63,374 nt of DNA from Dechloromonas hankyongensis (GCF_022012295.1 NZ_JAKLTN010000008.1:1-63374), one strand, 5' to 3'. Counted from the first letter of the stretch, positions 9,164 through 17,355 are shown. Numbers and translations: made by a program. The notes: generated by a model not told the origin, from the letters alone.

Positions 9164-9605
9164 GCAGGAGCCGGAAGCCGTGATCAAGGTCGCCTTCGCG
9201 TCGACGGACCGCACCCGGGTCAACCAGCATTTCGGCGCCGCCGAGGGTTTCGCCGTCTTCGAGGTGACGCCCGAGCGGGCCACCCTGGTCGGCGTCGCCG
9301 AATTCGCCGAGGAGGCGATGGACGGCAACGAGGACAAGCTGGGCGCCAAGGTCGATTTCCTCGACGGCTGCGCGGCGGTGTACGTCATGGCCATCGGCGG
9401 CTCGGCGATCAAGAAGCTGATGGCCAAGGGCATCCAGCCGATCCGTGTCGACGAGGTCGATGCCATCGACGACCTGCTGCTCGACATCTCGAAGGCGATG
9501 ACCGAGGGCGGCGTCGCCTGGATCGACCGCGCCATCGCCGCCCAGACCAAGGCCAAGTCGGAAGACCGTTTCGCGTCGATGGCCGAGGAAGGCTGGGAAG
9601 GCTGA
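9126..9605 (+). CDS. nifX: Nitrogenase cofactor carrier NifX
   Basis: This is a 159-residue NifX of the dinitrogenase iron-molybdenum-cofactor-binding family. [20 protein letters not shown] is the family N-terminus and [21 protein letters not shown] the core. NifX binds NifB-co and the VK-cluster during FeMo-co assembly. ATG 9126 gives the usual family N-terminus; an in-frame ATG at 9060 would add 22 residues with no family match. The gene overlaps nifN by 38 bp, and its TGA shares bases with the ATG of rseC (TGATG), so translational coupling is likely. Confidence 0.9.
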   Translation: MSSRRLQLVWSIRQEPEAVIKVAFASTDRTRVNQHFGAAEGFAVFEVTPERATLVGVAEFAEEAMDGNEDKLGAKVDFLDGCAAVYVMAIGGSAIKKLMAKGIQPIRVDEVDAIDDLLLDISKAMTEGGVAWIDRAIAAQTKAKSEDRFASMAEEGWEG

Positions 9606-10072
9606 TGGGCGCGCCCCTGATCGAACACCGCGGCGTCGTGCAGCGCGTCGACGATGGCGTGGCGCTGGTCGCCGTGGAAACGGCCGGCTGTCCCTCCTGC
9701 GCCCAAGGCAGTGCGTGCGGCGTCGGCAAGATGGCCGCCGGCCGCCCGGCCACGCTGCTGACCATTCCCGTCTCCGCCGACATCAAGGCCGGCGACTTCG
9801 TGCTGATCGGCCTGCCGGAAAGCGGGCTGACCCTGCCGGCGCTGCTCGGCTACCTGTTTCCCGCCTTCGCCATGCTCGTCGGCGCCTGGCTGGGAGCCTG
9901 TCTGGAAGGCAGTGACGGCAGCACGGCGCTCGGCGCCATCGCCGGCTTTCTCGGTGCGCTGGCCGTCGCCCGGATCGTCATCGGGCTGGTGCCCGGCCTG
10001 ACGCCGGCGCCCCAATTGAAACCGCTTGCCAACCCATCCACCCCATTCCCCAAGGAGCACTACCATGACTGA
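9605..10072 (+). CDS. rseC: RseC/MucC-like membrane protein in the nif operon
   Basis: This is a 155-residue RseC/MucC-family protein. The N-terminal cytoplasmic domain carries CPSCAQGSACGVG near residue 29, the Cys-rich motif of the family, and two hydrophobic segments follow (about 77-98 and 106-128). RseC takes part in SoxR reduction together with the Rsx/Rnf-type electron-transfer complex. Here the gene is locked between nifX (TGATG overlap) and the DUF269 gene (8 bp overlap). That position suggests a link between nitrogenase and an Rnf-type reductant supply. The link is inference; no rnf genes are in the window. Confidence 0.85.
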   Translation: MGAPLIEHRGVVQRVDDGVALVAVETAGCPSCAQGSACGVGKMAAGRPATLLTIPVSADIKAGDFVLIGLPESGLTLPALLGYLFPAFAMLVGAWLGACLEGSDGSTALGAIAGFLGALAVARIVIGLVPGLTPAPQLKPLANPSTPFPKEHYHD

Positions 10073-10526
10073 AGCCATCGCCGCCGATCCCATCCTGGAA
10101 ACCGATTTCGTCAAGGAGATGGCCCGCCAGATGCGCGCCCTCGACACCTACGGCACCTACCAGGGCTGGAGCGTCGAAAAGATTCTCGATCCCTACGTGC
10201 TGACCAAGGAGCGCAAGGCGGAAATCCCGCTCATCGGCGATCCGGACGACGAGACCATTTCCCGCGTCAAGGCCTTCTACAACGCCGTCGCCGTGTTGAT
10301 CGAGAAGGAATGCAAGCTTCTCGCCGTGCCGCTGGTGCACCTCACGCACGAAGGCTTCGGCCGCGCCCTGATCACCGTCGGCAAGCTGGTCGCTGTCGAC
10401 CGCACACTGCGCGACGTGCACCGCTTCGGCTTCGCCAGCCTGTCCAAGATGAAGGACGAGGCCGACAAGATTCTCGGCGTTGCGCTCGAACGCATCGGCC
10501 AGTACCCGGCGGTCGCCGGCTTGTAA
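10065..10526 (+). CDS. NifX-associated nitrogen fixation protein (DUF269)
   Basis: This 153-residue protein matches the NifX-associated DUF269 family, always found beside nifX in Mo-nitrogenase clusters. Visible family segments are FVKEMARQMRALDTYGTYQGWSVEKIL in shortened form at the N-terminus and VLIEKECKLLAVPLVHLTHEGFG in the middle. Its exact role in nitrogen fixation is not established. AAGGAG lies 8 bp before the ATG at 10065, which overlaps the end of rseC. Confidence 0.9.
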   Translation: MTEAIAADPILETDFVKEMARQMRALDTYGTYQGWSVEKILDPYVLTKERKAEIPLIGDPDDETISRVKAFYNAVAVLIEKECKLLAVPLVHLTHEGFGRALITVGKLVAVDRTLRDVHRFGFASLSKMKDEADKILGVALERIGQYPAVAGL

Positions 10527-10542
10527 TTCCTCCGGAGGCACC

Positions 10543-10761
10543 ATGTCCGACGATGAAATCGCCGCCCTCGACAAGGAAGTGAAGAAGCTGAAGCGCATCG
10601 CTTCCGAATGGGCTTCCCAGATGCACGACCTCGTGGAAGACCGCCTGCCGGCGGCCTACCAGGAGATTCCCGGCCTCGCCCAATCCACCTTCGACGCCTG
10701 CCAGGCCTGGGCCGACGCCCATGCCAGGCTGAGCGCCGCCCAGAAAGGACAACCTGCATGA
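10543..10761 (+). CDS. CCE_0567-type small metalloprotein (DUF683)
   Basis: The 72-residue protein is predicted to be a helical hairpin, with DKEVKKLKRIASEWASQMHD as its first helix and a second helix rich in Ala and Glu. It belongs to the small DUF683 family found next to DUF269 and fdxB in nif clusters. The CCE_0567 member is reported to bind metal through histidines. GGAGG lies just before the ATG. Its TGA overlaps the ATG of fdxB (ATGA). Confidence 0.85.
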   Translation: MSDDEIAALDKEVKKLKRIASEWASQMHDLVEDRLPAAYQEIPGLAQSTFDACQAWADAHARLSAAQKGQPA

Positions 10762-11027
10762 TTACCGGCCTCACCCGCGGCGGCGTCGAATGGACGCCGC
10801 AATTCGCCACCAACCTCGACCAGGCCAAGTGCATCGGCTGCGGCCGCTGCTATAAGGTCTGCCCGCGCAACGTGCTCGATCTGGTAGAGCGTGAGCTGGA
10901 GGATGACGACGACAGCGACGACGACAACATGATGGTCATGTCGCTGGCCAATCCGCTGGACTGCATCGGCTGCGGCTCCTGCGGCCGGGTCTGTCCGAAG
11001 AGCTGCTACACGTACGCACCGGCCTGA
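10758..11027 (+). CDS. fdxB: nif-specific ferredoxin III
   Basis: This is an 89-residue bacterial ferredoxin with two cluster motifs: CIGCGRCYKVCP (about 26-37) and CIGCGSCGRVCP (about 70-81). An acidic insert (DDDDSDDDN) separates them, as in nif-associated FdxB proteins. It is likely to carry two [4Fe-4S] clusters and to serve electron transfer or cofactor assembly in nitrogen fixation. Its ATG overlaps the previous stop codon, so it is part of the nifN operon. Confidence 0.9.
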   Translation: MITGLTRGGVEWTPQFATNLDQAKCIGCGRCYKVCPRNVLDLVERELEDDDDSDDDNMMVMSLANPLDCIGCGSCGRVCPKSCYTYAPA

Positions 11028-11032
11028 AGACC

Positions 11033-11377
11033 ATGACGCAGCGGCCCGATCAGGCTTTCGGCGAGGCGGTCTGCACCGCCCTGCGCGGCCAGGTCGAAAA
11101 ACTCGGTTTGTCGATCGGCCCGGAGCCGGTATGGGCGGCCGCCAGCTTCGAGGAAGCGGTCGACCCGTTCTCGCAGGAAACTAGTGTCGTGGCCTACTGG
11201 CGCGGCGGGGCGCGCTTCGGCAAGGCCAGCTTCTTTCCGGACGGCCGCGTCTTTGCCGAGTACCAGGTTCTGCTGCCGTCGCCGAGCGATGCGGAGCGTT
11301 ACATCGACACTGTGCAGGTCTGGGGCAATGCGGACAAGCTGCGCGGCGAGGCCGTCGCAGCCGAATACGCCCGCTAA
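11033..11377 (+). CDS. Hypothetical protein at end of nif operon
   Basis: This is a 114-residue protein that I do not recognise. It starts 5 bp after fdxB on the same strand, so it is very probably in the nifN unit. It has no signal peptide, membrane segment or cysteine motif. Visible features are SFEEAVDPFSQE, SVVAYWRGGARFGKASFFPDG and the ending QVWGNADKLRGEAVAAEYAR in shortened view. It looks like a compact alpha/beta protein. A nitrogen-fixation accessory role follows from position only. Confidence 0.7.
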   Translation: MTQRPDQAFGEAVCTALRGQVEKLGLSIGPEPVWAAASFEEAVDPFSQETSVVAYWRGGARFGKASFFPDGRVFAEYQVLLPSPSDAERYIDTVQVWGNADKLRGEAVAAEYAR

Positions 11378-11380
11378 GTC

Positions 11381-11797
11381 ATGCCAGTTTTGCCTCGCCT
11401 GATCCTGCTGCACAAACAGAAGACGAGCGGCCGCGTTCGCTTCCTGTGCTTCAGCGCCGGCATTCTCGCCTTCGGCCCGCTGCCGGCGCTGGCCGCGCTG
11501 CGCGACGAGGATTACTCGCCGACCGTGCAGTTCCACCCGACCGCCGTAGTGCGCGAGGCGGAAGTCCATCTCGGCTTGCCGGAGGGCGCCATCGAACCGG
11601 AAGCCGAGTTTGCCGCCTGGGTCGATACGCCGGAAGGCGACGTGCCGGTCCTGCTCGCCGCCTTTTCCGCCACCGACCCGCCGTTCGCTGCGGCCGAGCG
11701 GAGCAACGGCCGCTTCATCGCGATGACCGAGTCCCGGCACCTGAGCGACGTCGAGCGCCAGTTGCTGCGCCGGGCCTACGAGCACGTGCTGGGCTAG
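11381..11797 (+). CDS. Hypothetical exported protein at end of nif operon
   Basis: The 138-residue product starts 3 bp after the previous gene. Residues 18-40 (VRFLCFSAGILAFGPLPALA) look like a signal sequence after an unusually basic leader (HKQKTSGR), so a downstream start or a membrane anchor is possible. The mature part contains FHPTAVVREAEVHLGLPEGAI and FAAWVDTPEGDVPVLLAAFS in shortened view. I cannot name a family. Its stop codon overlaps by 3 bp the stop codon of the convergent GST gene. Confidence 0.65.
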   Translation: MPVLPRLILLHKQKTSGRVRFLCFSAGILAFGPLPALAALRDEDYSPTVQFHPTAVVREAEVHLGLPEGAIEPEAEFAAWVDTPEGDVPVLLAAFSATDPPFAAAERSNGRFIAMTESRHLSDVERQLLRRAYEHVLG

Positions 11798-12387
11798 ATG
11801 CCGGGCATCGGCACGAAGCCGGGCAAGGCCTTGATCCGCTCGATCCATTGCCGGATGTGCGGGAAATCGGACAGCGAGACGCCACCTTCCGGCGCCAGGG
11901 CGACGTAGGGGAAAACCGCGCAGTCGGCGATGGTCGGGCGTTCCAGGGCCAGCCAGGCGTGGCGCGACAGGTGGGCGTCGATGAGCGGCAGAATGCGGGC
12001 GGAACGGCGCAGGGTGTCGGCCTTGTCGAGTTGGTAGCCGAATTTGTCCACCAGGCGGGCGGCGCCGGGGCCATTCTGGATTTCGTTGGCCGACGTGGAC
12101 AGCCACTGCATGACTGTTGCCATGCCGGTGGCGTCGCCGGGCAGCCAGGTCTCGCCGGCATAGCGGCGGGCGAGATAGACTAGGATGGCCTGAGAGTCGC
12201 GCAGCACCACCTCGCCGTCTTCGAGGATGGGGATTTCGCCCCACGGGTTGAGGTCAATCAGCGGCGGGCGCTTGTGTTCGCCGGCCAGGAAATCTACGGC
12301 GACGATATCCAGCGGAATGCCGGCCAGCGCGGCAAACAGACGGACTTTGTAGCAGTTGCCGGACAAGGACAGGTCATACAGTTTCAT
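11794..12387 (-). CDS. Glutathione S-transferase
   Basis: The 197-residue protein has the two-domain GST layout. The N-terminal thioredoxin-like part begins MKLYDLSLSGNCYKVRL; its Ser/Asn near the start of helix 1 are candidate catalytic residues. It holds NPWGEIPILEDGE and the glutathione-binding DSQAILVYLA. The helical C-terminal domain has PTIADCAVFPYVALA. The start at 12387 has GGAG 8 bp upstream. The gene lies 28 bp from the flavin-oxidase-like gene on the same strand, so the two probably form an operon, perhaps controlled by the divergent LysR gene. Confidence 0.92.
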   Translation of the reverse strand: MKLYDLSLSGNCYKVRLFAALAGIPLDIVAVDFLAGEHKRPPLIDLNPWGEIPILEDGEVVLRDSQAILVYLARRYAGETWLPGDATGMATVMQWLSTSANEIQNGPGAARLVDKFGYQLDKADTLRRSARILPLIDAHLSRHAWLALERPTIADCAVFPYVALAPEGGVSLSDFPHIRQWIERIKALPGFVPMPGI

Positions 12388-12415
12388 GGGTGGCTCCTTT
12401 GCTTGGGTGGGGTTT

Positions 12416-12967
12416 TCATGACGTGAAGCCGCGTTCGGCCAGTTCGTCCAAGGTGTAACGCGGGGTGATGAATTTCGAGCAGTTCCAGTCGAAAGCGGCG
12501 ACGCGGACGAGCATGACCCGTTCGGCAACCGGCGCGCCGGGGTCAGAGACGGCGCTCAGCACGGCCGGGTCGGCCTCGGCGGCCGGGCAGACCGCGATGG
12601 TGCCGAGGATTTTGAGGCGCCGGCGATGCGGGTAATCGACCAGGATCAGCGCGGCTTTCGAGTTCTCCATCAGGTTGCCGACGCTGACGAACTGCCGGTT
12701 GCCGCCATAGTCGGCAAAGGCCAGCAGCGACGGCTCGAGCACCTTGAGAAAACCAGTTGCCCCGCCGCGATGCTGGACATGCGGCCAGCCGTCCGAATTG
12801 ACGGTGGCCAGGTAAAAACTGTTGCGGGCGGCGATGAAGGCGCGCTCTCCGTCTTCCAGTTCCGGTATTTCGCCTGCGGCCGTCACCGGCGCTTCCTGGC
12901 CGTTGTAGCGGCGCTGCTCGGCGCGTACGCCGGGCGTAAAGGCGAGATGGGCAAAGTGGCGGGACAT
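12416..12967 (-). CDS. Pyridoxamine 5'-phosphate oxidase family flavoprotein
   Basis: The 183-residue protein resembles the PNPOx-like split-barrel flavin-binding family. FIAARNSFYLATVNSDGWPHVQ in part gives the first strands, GNRQFVSVGNL and KAALILVDYPHRRRLKILG the FMN-phosphate region, and CSKFITPRY the C-terminal motif seen in many of these putative oxidoreductases. Substrate unknown. GGAGGAG stands before the ATG at 12967. It is divergent from the LysR regulator and 28 bp upstream of GST. Confidence 0.88.
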   Translation of the reverse strand: MSRHFAHLAFTPGVRAEQRRYNGQEAPVTAAGEIPELEDGERAFIAARNSFYLATVNSDGWPHVQHRGGATGFLKVLEPSLLAFADYGGNRQFVSVGNLMENSKAALILVDYPHRRRLKILGTIAVCPAAEADPAVLSAVSDPGAPVAERVMLVRVAAFDWNCSKFITPRYTLDELAERGFTS

Positions 12968-13083
12968 GGTGGGCTCCTCCTTGCGAAGAGTCAGATGATG
13001 GAGCCATGTTGCGGCATTCATGGAGTGCAATAAATAGACTGGATCGCATTTGATTGCTGCTAAAACCGGATTAATATCGCGGC

Positions 13084-13980
13084 ATGGACAAGTTCAAGGC
13101 CATGAGCGCGTTTGTGCATATCGTCGAAGCCGGCAGCTTGACCGGCGCGGCGGAGCGCCTCGGCATTTCGCTGACCGCCGTGGTGCGCACCCTGGCCGCG
13201 CTGGAGCAGGGGCTGGGCGTCCGCCTGCTCAACCGGACCACCCGGCGCATCGCGCTGACCGACGAAGGCCGCGAATATTTCGAGCGCTGCCGCCACCTGC
13301 TGGCCGATCTCGAAGAAGCCGAAAATGCCTTGAGCGACCGCCAGCTCACGCCGAGCGGCCGGCTGGCCATCACCGCCCCGGTGACCTTCGGCCGCCTGCA
13401 CGTGGCGCCAGTGGTTACCGATTTCCTCGTCGCCTATCCGGAAATGCGGGCCCGGCTGCTCTTGCTCGACCGGGTCATCGACTTGCTCGAGGAGGGCATC
13501 GATCTGGCCATTCGCATCGGGCCGCTGCCCGACTCGTCGCTGGTCGCCATTCCGTTGGGCACCACCGGCCGCGTCGTCTGCGCCAGCCCGGACTACCTGG
13601 CCCGCCAGGGCGTGCCGCAACGCCCGGCCGACCTGGCCGAGCATCGCACCGTCCGCTTTACCGGCATGGGCAACGGCAGCGACTGGTTCTTTGCCCGGGG
13701 CGGCGAAACGCAGAAGGTCGCCATCGCCGACACCTTTGCCGCCAACCAGGTCGATGTCGCCCTCGATGCCTGCCGCAAGGGACTCGGTTGCGGCTATTTC
13801 CTCGGCTATCAGGTCAGGGAGTTGGAGGCCAGCGGCCAACTGGTGCGCATCCTGCGCGACTGGGAGCCGGAACCGGTGTCGGTCAGCCTGGCATACCCGC
13901 ACAGCCGGCTGCTGTCGCCACGTATCCGCGCCTTCGTCGATTGGGCGACGCCCCGTTTGCGGGAGTGCCTGGCCGGATAG
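13084..13980 (+). CDS. LysR-family transcriptional regulator
   Basis: The 298-residue protein has an N-terminal winged helix-turn-helix (FVHIVEAGSLTGAAERLGIS, about 10-29, and LEQGLGVRLLNRTTRRIALT, about 40-59). A periplasmic-binding-type effector domain runs from about residue 90. It matches the large CrgA/DsdC-like LysR subgroup. It is divergent from the oxidase-GST pair with a 116 bp gap, the usual arrangement for a LysR regulator and its target, so those genes are its likely target. The effector is unknown. Confidence 0.9.
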   Translation: MDKFKAMSAFVHIVEAGSLTGAAERLGISLTAVVRTLAALEQGLGVRLLNRTTRRIALTDEGREYFERCRHLLADLEEAENALSDRQLTPSGRLAITAPVTFGRLHVAPVVTDFLVAYPEMRARLLLLDRVIDLLEEGIDLAIRIGPLPDSSLVAIPLGTTGRVVCASPDYLARQGVPQRPADLAEHRTVRFTGMGNGSDWFFARGGETQKVAIADTFAANQVDVALDACRKGLGCGYFLGYQVRELEASGQLVRILRDWEPEPVSVSLAYPHSRLLSPRIRAFVDWATPRLRECLAG

Positions 13981-13990
13981 GCACCGGGGT

Positions 13991-14479
13991 TCAGTCGTCG
14001 GTGCTGCCGTCCAGTTCGGCGATTACCGACGATGGAACGGGCAGGCCGGCGGCGAGAGCGGAGCGCACCGCCAGGCGGTGCGCGGCCCGGTGGGCGCGCA
14101 AGCCGCGGCGGGTGAAGCCCTGCACCACGACGCCCGGCGGCAACACGGTGCCGCCGCGGTGCTCGGCTGCGGCCAGGATGAGCGGAATCGACAGGCCGCG
14201 CCCACGGTGCGCTCGGGCGATCCACAGGTAGGAGCCGGCGTAGAAGCCGACGATGCGCTTGTCGGCGAGCAGCAGCGAGTGCGGTGTGCCGGCGACGTGG
14301 CCGACGGCGTAACTGCGGTTGCAGCCGATCGGCCGCAATATGGTCGGCACCTGTTCACGGGCCGCCAGATCGGCCAGGATCGTCGCTGCCTCGTCATCGT
14401 CCACCCGCATCGTATCGGACGGGTGATGGATGCCCGGCCCGGCAAATTCGGCAAAGCTTCTTTCCCAGATGCTGGTCAT
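13991..14479 (-). CDS. Possible GNAT-type acetyltransferase next to iscA-nifUS
   Basis: This 162-residue protein is only tentatively assigned. YLWIARAHRGRGLSIPLI (about 85-102) resembles the acyl-CoA-binding R/Q-x-x-G-x-G loop of GNAT enzymes, followed by FTRRGLRAHRAAHRLAV. The N-terminus is TSIWERSFAEFAGPGIHHPS. It has no membrane segment. It points away from the iscA-nifU-nifS operon and shares the 344 bp intergenic region that carries the NifA site. The identity could be checked with a profile search against GNAT. Confidence 0.55.
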   Translation of the reverse strand: MTSIWERSFAEFAGPGIHHPSDTMRVDDDEAATILADLAAREQVPTILRPIGCNRSYAVGHVAGTPHSLLLADKRIVGFYAGSYLWIARAHRGRGLSIPLILAAAEHRGGTVLPPGVVVQGFTRRGLRAHRAAHRLAVRSALAAGLPVPSSVIAELDGSTDD

Positions 14480-14702
14480 GCTCGTTTCCCGTTCGTGCGT
14501 TTGTCCATCGGTTGCCTTGGTGGTGCAGGTTCCGTACCCGGTGCCTGTCGGAAACGGCCGACACGTCGGCCTCGCCGGCTGTCGATCTCCGAAATGCTTG
14601 TCCTGTCTGCATTTTAACGGGGGCTATGACTACGGAGGCGGGCCGCAGGTTCCCTTGTCGCAGTAGCGTGGGAATCCGACAAAAGGCGGCTTCCATGGCC
14701 TT

Positions 14703-14718
14703 TGTCGCAAACATGACA
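14703..14718 (+). promoter_or_regulatory. NifA upstream activator sequence for iscA-nifU-nifS
   Basis: TGT 14703-14705 and ACA 14716-14718 are ten bases apart, within TTTGTCG...TGACAAA, closely resembling the sites of nifE and nifN. It lies 59 bp upstream of the -24 element. Confidence 0.75.
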
Positions 14719-14776
14719 AAGCCGGAGGTGTTGCCAAGCCATTGAAAAAAATAGGTTTATCTCTGCTTTGCCGCGT

Positions 14777-14792
14777 GGCATGCCCTTTGCGA
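14777..14792 (+). promoter_or_regulatory. sigma-54 promoter of iscA-nifU-nifS
   Basis: TGGCATGCCCTTTGCG matches TGGCACG-N4-TTGC with one mismatch plus G at the last position, and the GG/GC step is correct. Transcription would start near 14803, about 20 bp before the iscA ATG. Confidence 0.75.
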
Positions 14793-14823
14793 GAAGAGGG
14801 CATCAACCCTTGGGAGAACCGAC

Positions 14824-15147
14824 ATGATCAATCTGACCCCCGCCGCCGTGAAAGCCGTCCAGCGCTTCATCCGTGGCTCCGAAACGCCGGTCGCCGGTCT
14901 GCGCCTGATGATCTCCGGTGGCGGCTGCTCCGGCCTGCAGTACGGTATGAAGCTGGAAGCCGAAAAGGCCGACGACGACTGGGAACTGGAAGTCGAGGGC
15001 GTCAAGCTGCTGGTCGACCCGATGACCTTTCCGATGATCGACAACGTCACCGTCGATTTTGTCGATACGCTGACCCACACCGGCTTCAAGTTCGACAACC
15101 CGAATGCCAGTTCGCAGTGTTCCTGCGGCTCTTCCTTCTCGGTCTAA
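14824..15147 (+). CDS. iscA: Nif-associated IscA-type Fe-S assembly protein
   Basis: The 107-residue A-type carrier has the three conserved cysteines: one in SGGGCSGLQYGM (about residue 38) and two in the C-terminal CSCGSSF. Such proteins bind iron or Fe-S clusters and pass clusters to apoproteins; in nif clusters the homologue is often called IscA-nif or NifIscA. GGGAG precedes the ATG. It heads the NifA-controlled unit with nifU and nifS, 12 bp from nifU. Confidence 0.93.
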   Translation: MINLTPAAVKAVQRFIRGSETPVAGLRLMISGGGCSGLQYGMKLEAEKADDDWELEVEGVKLLVDPMTFPMIDNVTVDFVDTLTHTGFKFDNPNASSQCSCGSSFSV

Positions 15148-15159
15148 GGAGCGCACGCC

Positions 15160-16056
15160 ATGTGGGAATACTCAGACAAGGTCCGCGAACACTTCTTCAA
15201 CCCGCGCAACTCCGGCCCGCTTGAAGAGGCCAACGGCATCGGCGACGTCGGTTCCATCCAGTGCGGCGACGCCCTTCGCCTGATGCTCAAGGTCGATCCG
15301 GCAACCGAGATCATCGAGGACGCACATTTCCAGACCTTCGGCTGCGGCTCGGCGATCGCCTCTTCTTCGGCGCTGACCGAGATCATCAAGGGCATGACGC
15401 TGGATCAGGCGCTGGAAGTCTCCAACCAGAACATCGCCGACTACCTCGACGGCCTGCCGCCGGAAAAGATGCACTGCTCGGTGATGGGCCGCGAAGCCCT
15501 GCAGGCGGCCATCGCCAACTACCGCGGCGAGGAGTGGTCGGACGACCATGAAGAGGGCGCCCTGATCTGCAAGTGCTTCGCCATCGACGCCGTGATGATC
15601 GAGGATGTGGTCAAGGCCAACAACCTCAATACCGTCGAGGAAGTGACCTTCTACACCAAGGCCGGCGGCGGTTGCGCGGCCTGCCACGAGGGCATCGAGG
15701 AAATCCTCGCCCAGATCAAGGCCGAGCGCGCCGGCCCCGGCGAAGTGTCGCCGCCGCCGGCCTGTCCGGCGACGCCGGAGGCACCGAAGCCGCCAAGCAA
15801 GAAGCTGTCGATCGTCGAGAAGATCGCCAAGATCCAGGAAGTGCTGGAGTCGGTCCGCCCGATGCTGCAGCGCGACCACGGCGACGTCGAGCTGGCCGAC
15901 GTGCAGGGCAAGAAGATTTATGTGCATCTGAAGGGCGCGTGCTCGGGCTGCATGATGGAAGCGGCCACCCTGGGCGGCATCCAGCAGAAGATGATCGAGA
16001 CGCTGGGCGAACTGGTCCAGGTCCTGCCGTCGTCGCACATGCCCGTAGAGGCCTGA
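15160..16056 (+). CDS. nifU: Fe-S cluster scaffold NifU
   Basis: This is a full-length, three-domain NifU of 298 residues. The IscU-like domain has Cys35, Cys62 and Cys106. The central permanent [2Fe-2S] domain has Cys137, Cys139, Cys172 and Cys175. The C-terminal Nfu domain has Cys261 and Cys264 (CSGC). A proline-rich linker joins the last two. NifU receives sulfur from NifS and builds the [4Fe-4S] clusters needed by nitrogenase and NifB. TAAGGAG precedes the ATG. It lies between iscA and nifS. Confidence 0.97.
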   Translation: MWEYSDKVREHFFNPRNSGPLEEANGIGDVGSIQCGDALRLMLKVDPATEIIEDAHFQTFGCGSAIASSSALTEIIKGMTLDQALEVSNQNIADYLDGLPPEKMHCSVMGREALQAAIANYRGEEWSDDHEEGALICKCFAIDAVMIEDVVKANNLNTVEEVTFYTKAGGGCAACHEGIEEILAQIKAERAGPGEVSPPPACPATPEAPKPPSKKLSIVEKIAKIQEVLESVRPMLQRDHGDVELADVQGKKIYVHLKGACSGCMMEAATLGGIQQKMIETLGELVQVLPSSHMPVEA

Positions 16057-16098
16057 GTCGAACACCCCCGTCACAACAGAGAATCCGAGGACCGCGCC

Positions 16099-17322
16099 AT
16101 GGAAACGAAACCGATCTACCTGGACAACAACGCCACGACGCGGGTCGATCCCGCCGTGGTCGAAGCCATGCTGCCGTTTTTCACCGAGCACTTCGGCAAT
16201 GCCTCGTCGATCCACGCCTTCGGCAGCGAAGTCGGCAAGGCGCTGAAGAAGGCGCGCAGCCAGCTGCAGGCGCTGCTCGGCGCCGAGCACGATTCGGAAA
16301 TCATCTTCACCTCCTGCGGCACCGAATCCGACTCGACTGCCATCCTCTCCGCGCTCAAGGCCCAGCCCGACCGCAACACGGTGATCACCACCAACGTCGA
16401 GCACCCGGCCATCCTGACCCTGTGCGAATGGCTGGAGAAGGAGGGCTACATCGTCCATAAACTCAAGGTGGACAAGAAGGGCCGGATCGACCTGGACGAA
16501 TACAAATCCCTGTTGAACGACCGCGTCGCCATCGTCTCGGCGATGTGGGCCAACAACGAGACGGGCACCATCTTCCCGGTCGCCGAAATGGCCGAGCTGG
16601 CCTCGGCCAAGGGCATCATGTTCCACACCGACGCCGTGCAGGCCGTGGGCAAGATTCCTATCGACCTGAAGAGCACCAAGATCGACATGCTGTCGCTGTC
16701 CGGCCACAAGCTGCATGCACCCAAGGGCATCGGCGTGCTCTACCTGCGCCGCGGCTGCCGCTTCCGCCCGCTGCTGCGTGGCGGCCACCAGGAGCGCGGC
16801 CGGCGCGCCGGCACCGAGAACTCGGCGTCCATCGTCGGCCTCGGCATGGCCTGTGAGTTGGCCCTGCAGCACATTGAGGCCGAGAACACCATGGTCAAGC
16901 GCCTGCGCGACAAGCTGGAGCAGGGCCTGCTCAGCCAGATCAGCCACTGCTTCGCCACTGGCGATGCCGGCGCCGGCGGCAACCGTCTGCCCAATACCAG
17001 CAACATCGCTTTCGAATACATCGAGGGCGAGGCCATCCTGCTCCTGTTGAACAAGCTGGGCATCGCCGCCAGCTCCGGCTCGGCCTGCACCTCCGGCTCG
17101 CTCGAACCGTCGCATGTCATGCGCGCCATGGGCATTCCCTATACCGCCGCCCACGGCACGATCCGTTTCTCGCTGTCGGTCTACAACACCGAGGAAGAGA
17201 TTGACCGCGTCATCGCCGCCGTACCGCCGATCATCGCCCAATTGCGCAAGCTGTCGCCCTACTGGGGCGAAAAAGGCCCTGCCGCCAATCCGCAGGACAG
17301 CTTCGCTCCCACCTACGCCTGA
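16099..17322 (+). CDS. nifS: Cysteine desulfurase NifS
   Basis: The 407-residue PLP enzyme supplies sulfur from cysteine for nitrogenase cluster assembly. YLDNNATTRVD is at the N-terminus, the PLP lysine is probably Lys204 (SGHK), and the active cysteine is probably Cys330 in SSGSACTSGSLEPSHV. The sequence is of NifS/IscS class I type. It is the last gene of the unit, with a strong terminator 30 bp after the stop. Confidence 0.96.
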   Translation: METKPIYLDNNATTRVDPAVVEAMLPFFTEHFGNASSIHAFGSEVGKALKKARSQLQALLGAEHDSEIIFTSCGTESDSTAILSALKAQPDRNTVITTNVEHPAILTLCEWLEKEGYIVHKLKVDKKGRIDLDEYKSLLNDRVAIVSAMWANNETGTIFPVAEMAELASAKGIMFHTDAVQAVGKIPIDLKSTKIDMLSLSGHKLHAPKGIGVLYLRRGCRFRPLLRGGHQERGRRAGTENSASIVGLGMACELALQHIEAENTMVKRLRDKLEQGLLSQISHCFATGDAGAGGNRLPNTSNIAFEYIEGEAILLLLNKLGIAASSGSACTSGSLEPSHVMRAMGIPYTAAHGTIRFSLSVYNTEEEIDRVIAAVPPIIAQLRKLSPYWGEKGPAANPQDSFAPTYA

Positions 17323-17355
17323 CGGCCACCGTCTCTCTCTGCAGCAACTCGGTTA

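Larger units (their letters stand above)
14480..14823. other. iscA-nifUS upstream region
   Basis: This 344 bp gap is between the GNAT-like gene and iscA. It contains a NifA site and a sigma-54 promoter, and also TTGTCG and CGACAA half-sites (14655-14682) that are too far apart for a standard NifA site. I see no gene in it. Confidence 0.6.

Noticed and set aside
14655..14682. TTGTCG...CGACAA half-sites as a second NifA site for iscA
   Set aside because: The spacing is N20 rather than N10 between TGT and ACA, so it is not a standard activator site.
15172..17241. 689-residue minus-strand frame over nifU-nifS
   Set aside because: It exactly opposes two certain genes in a fixed codon phase; composition is that of a reverse-strand shadow.
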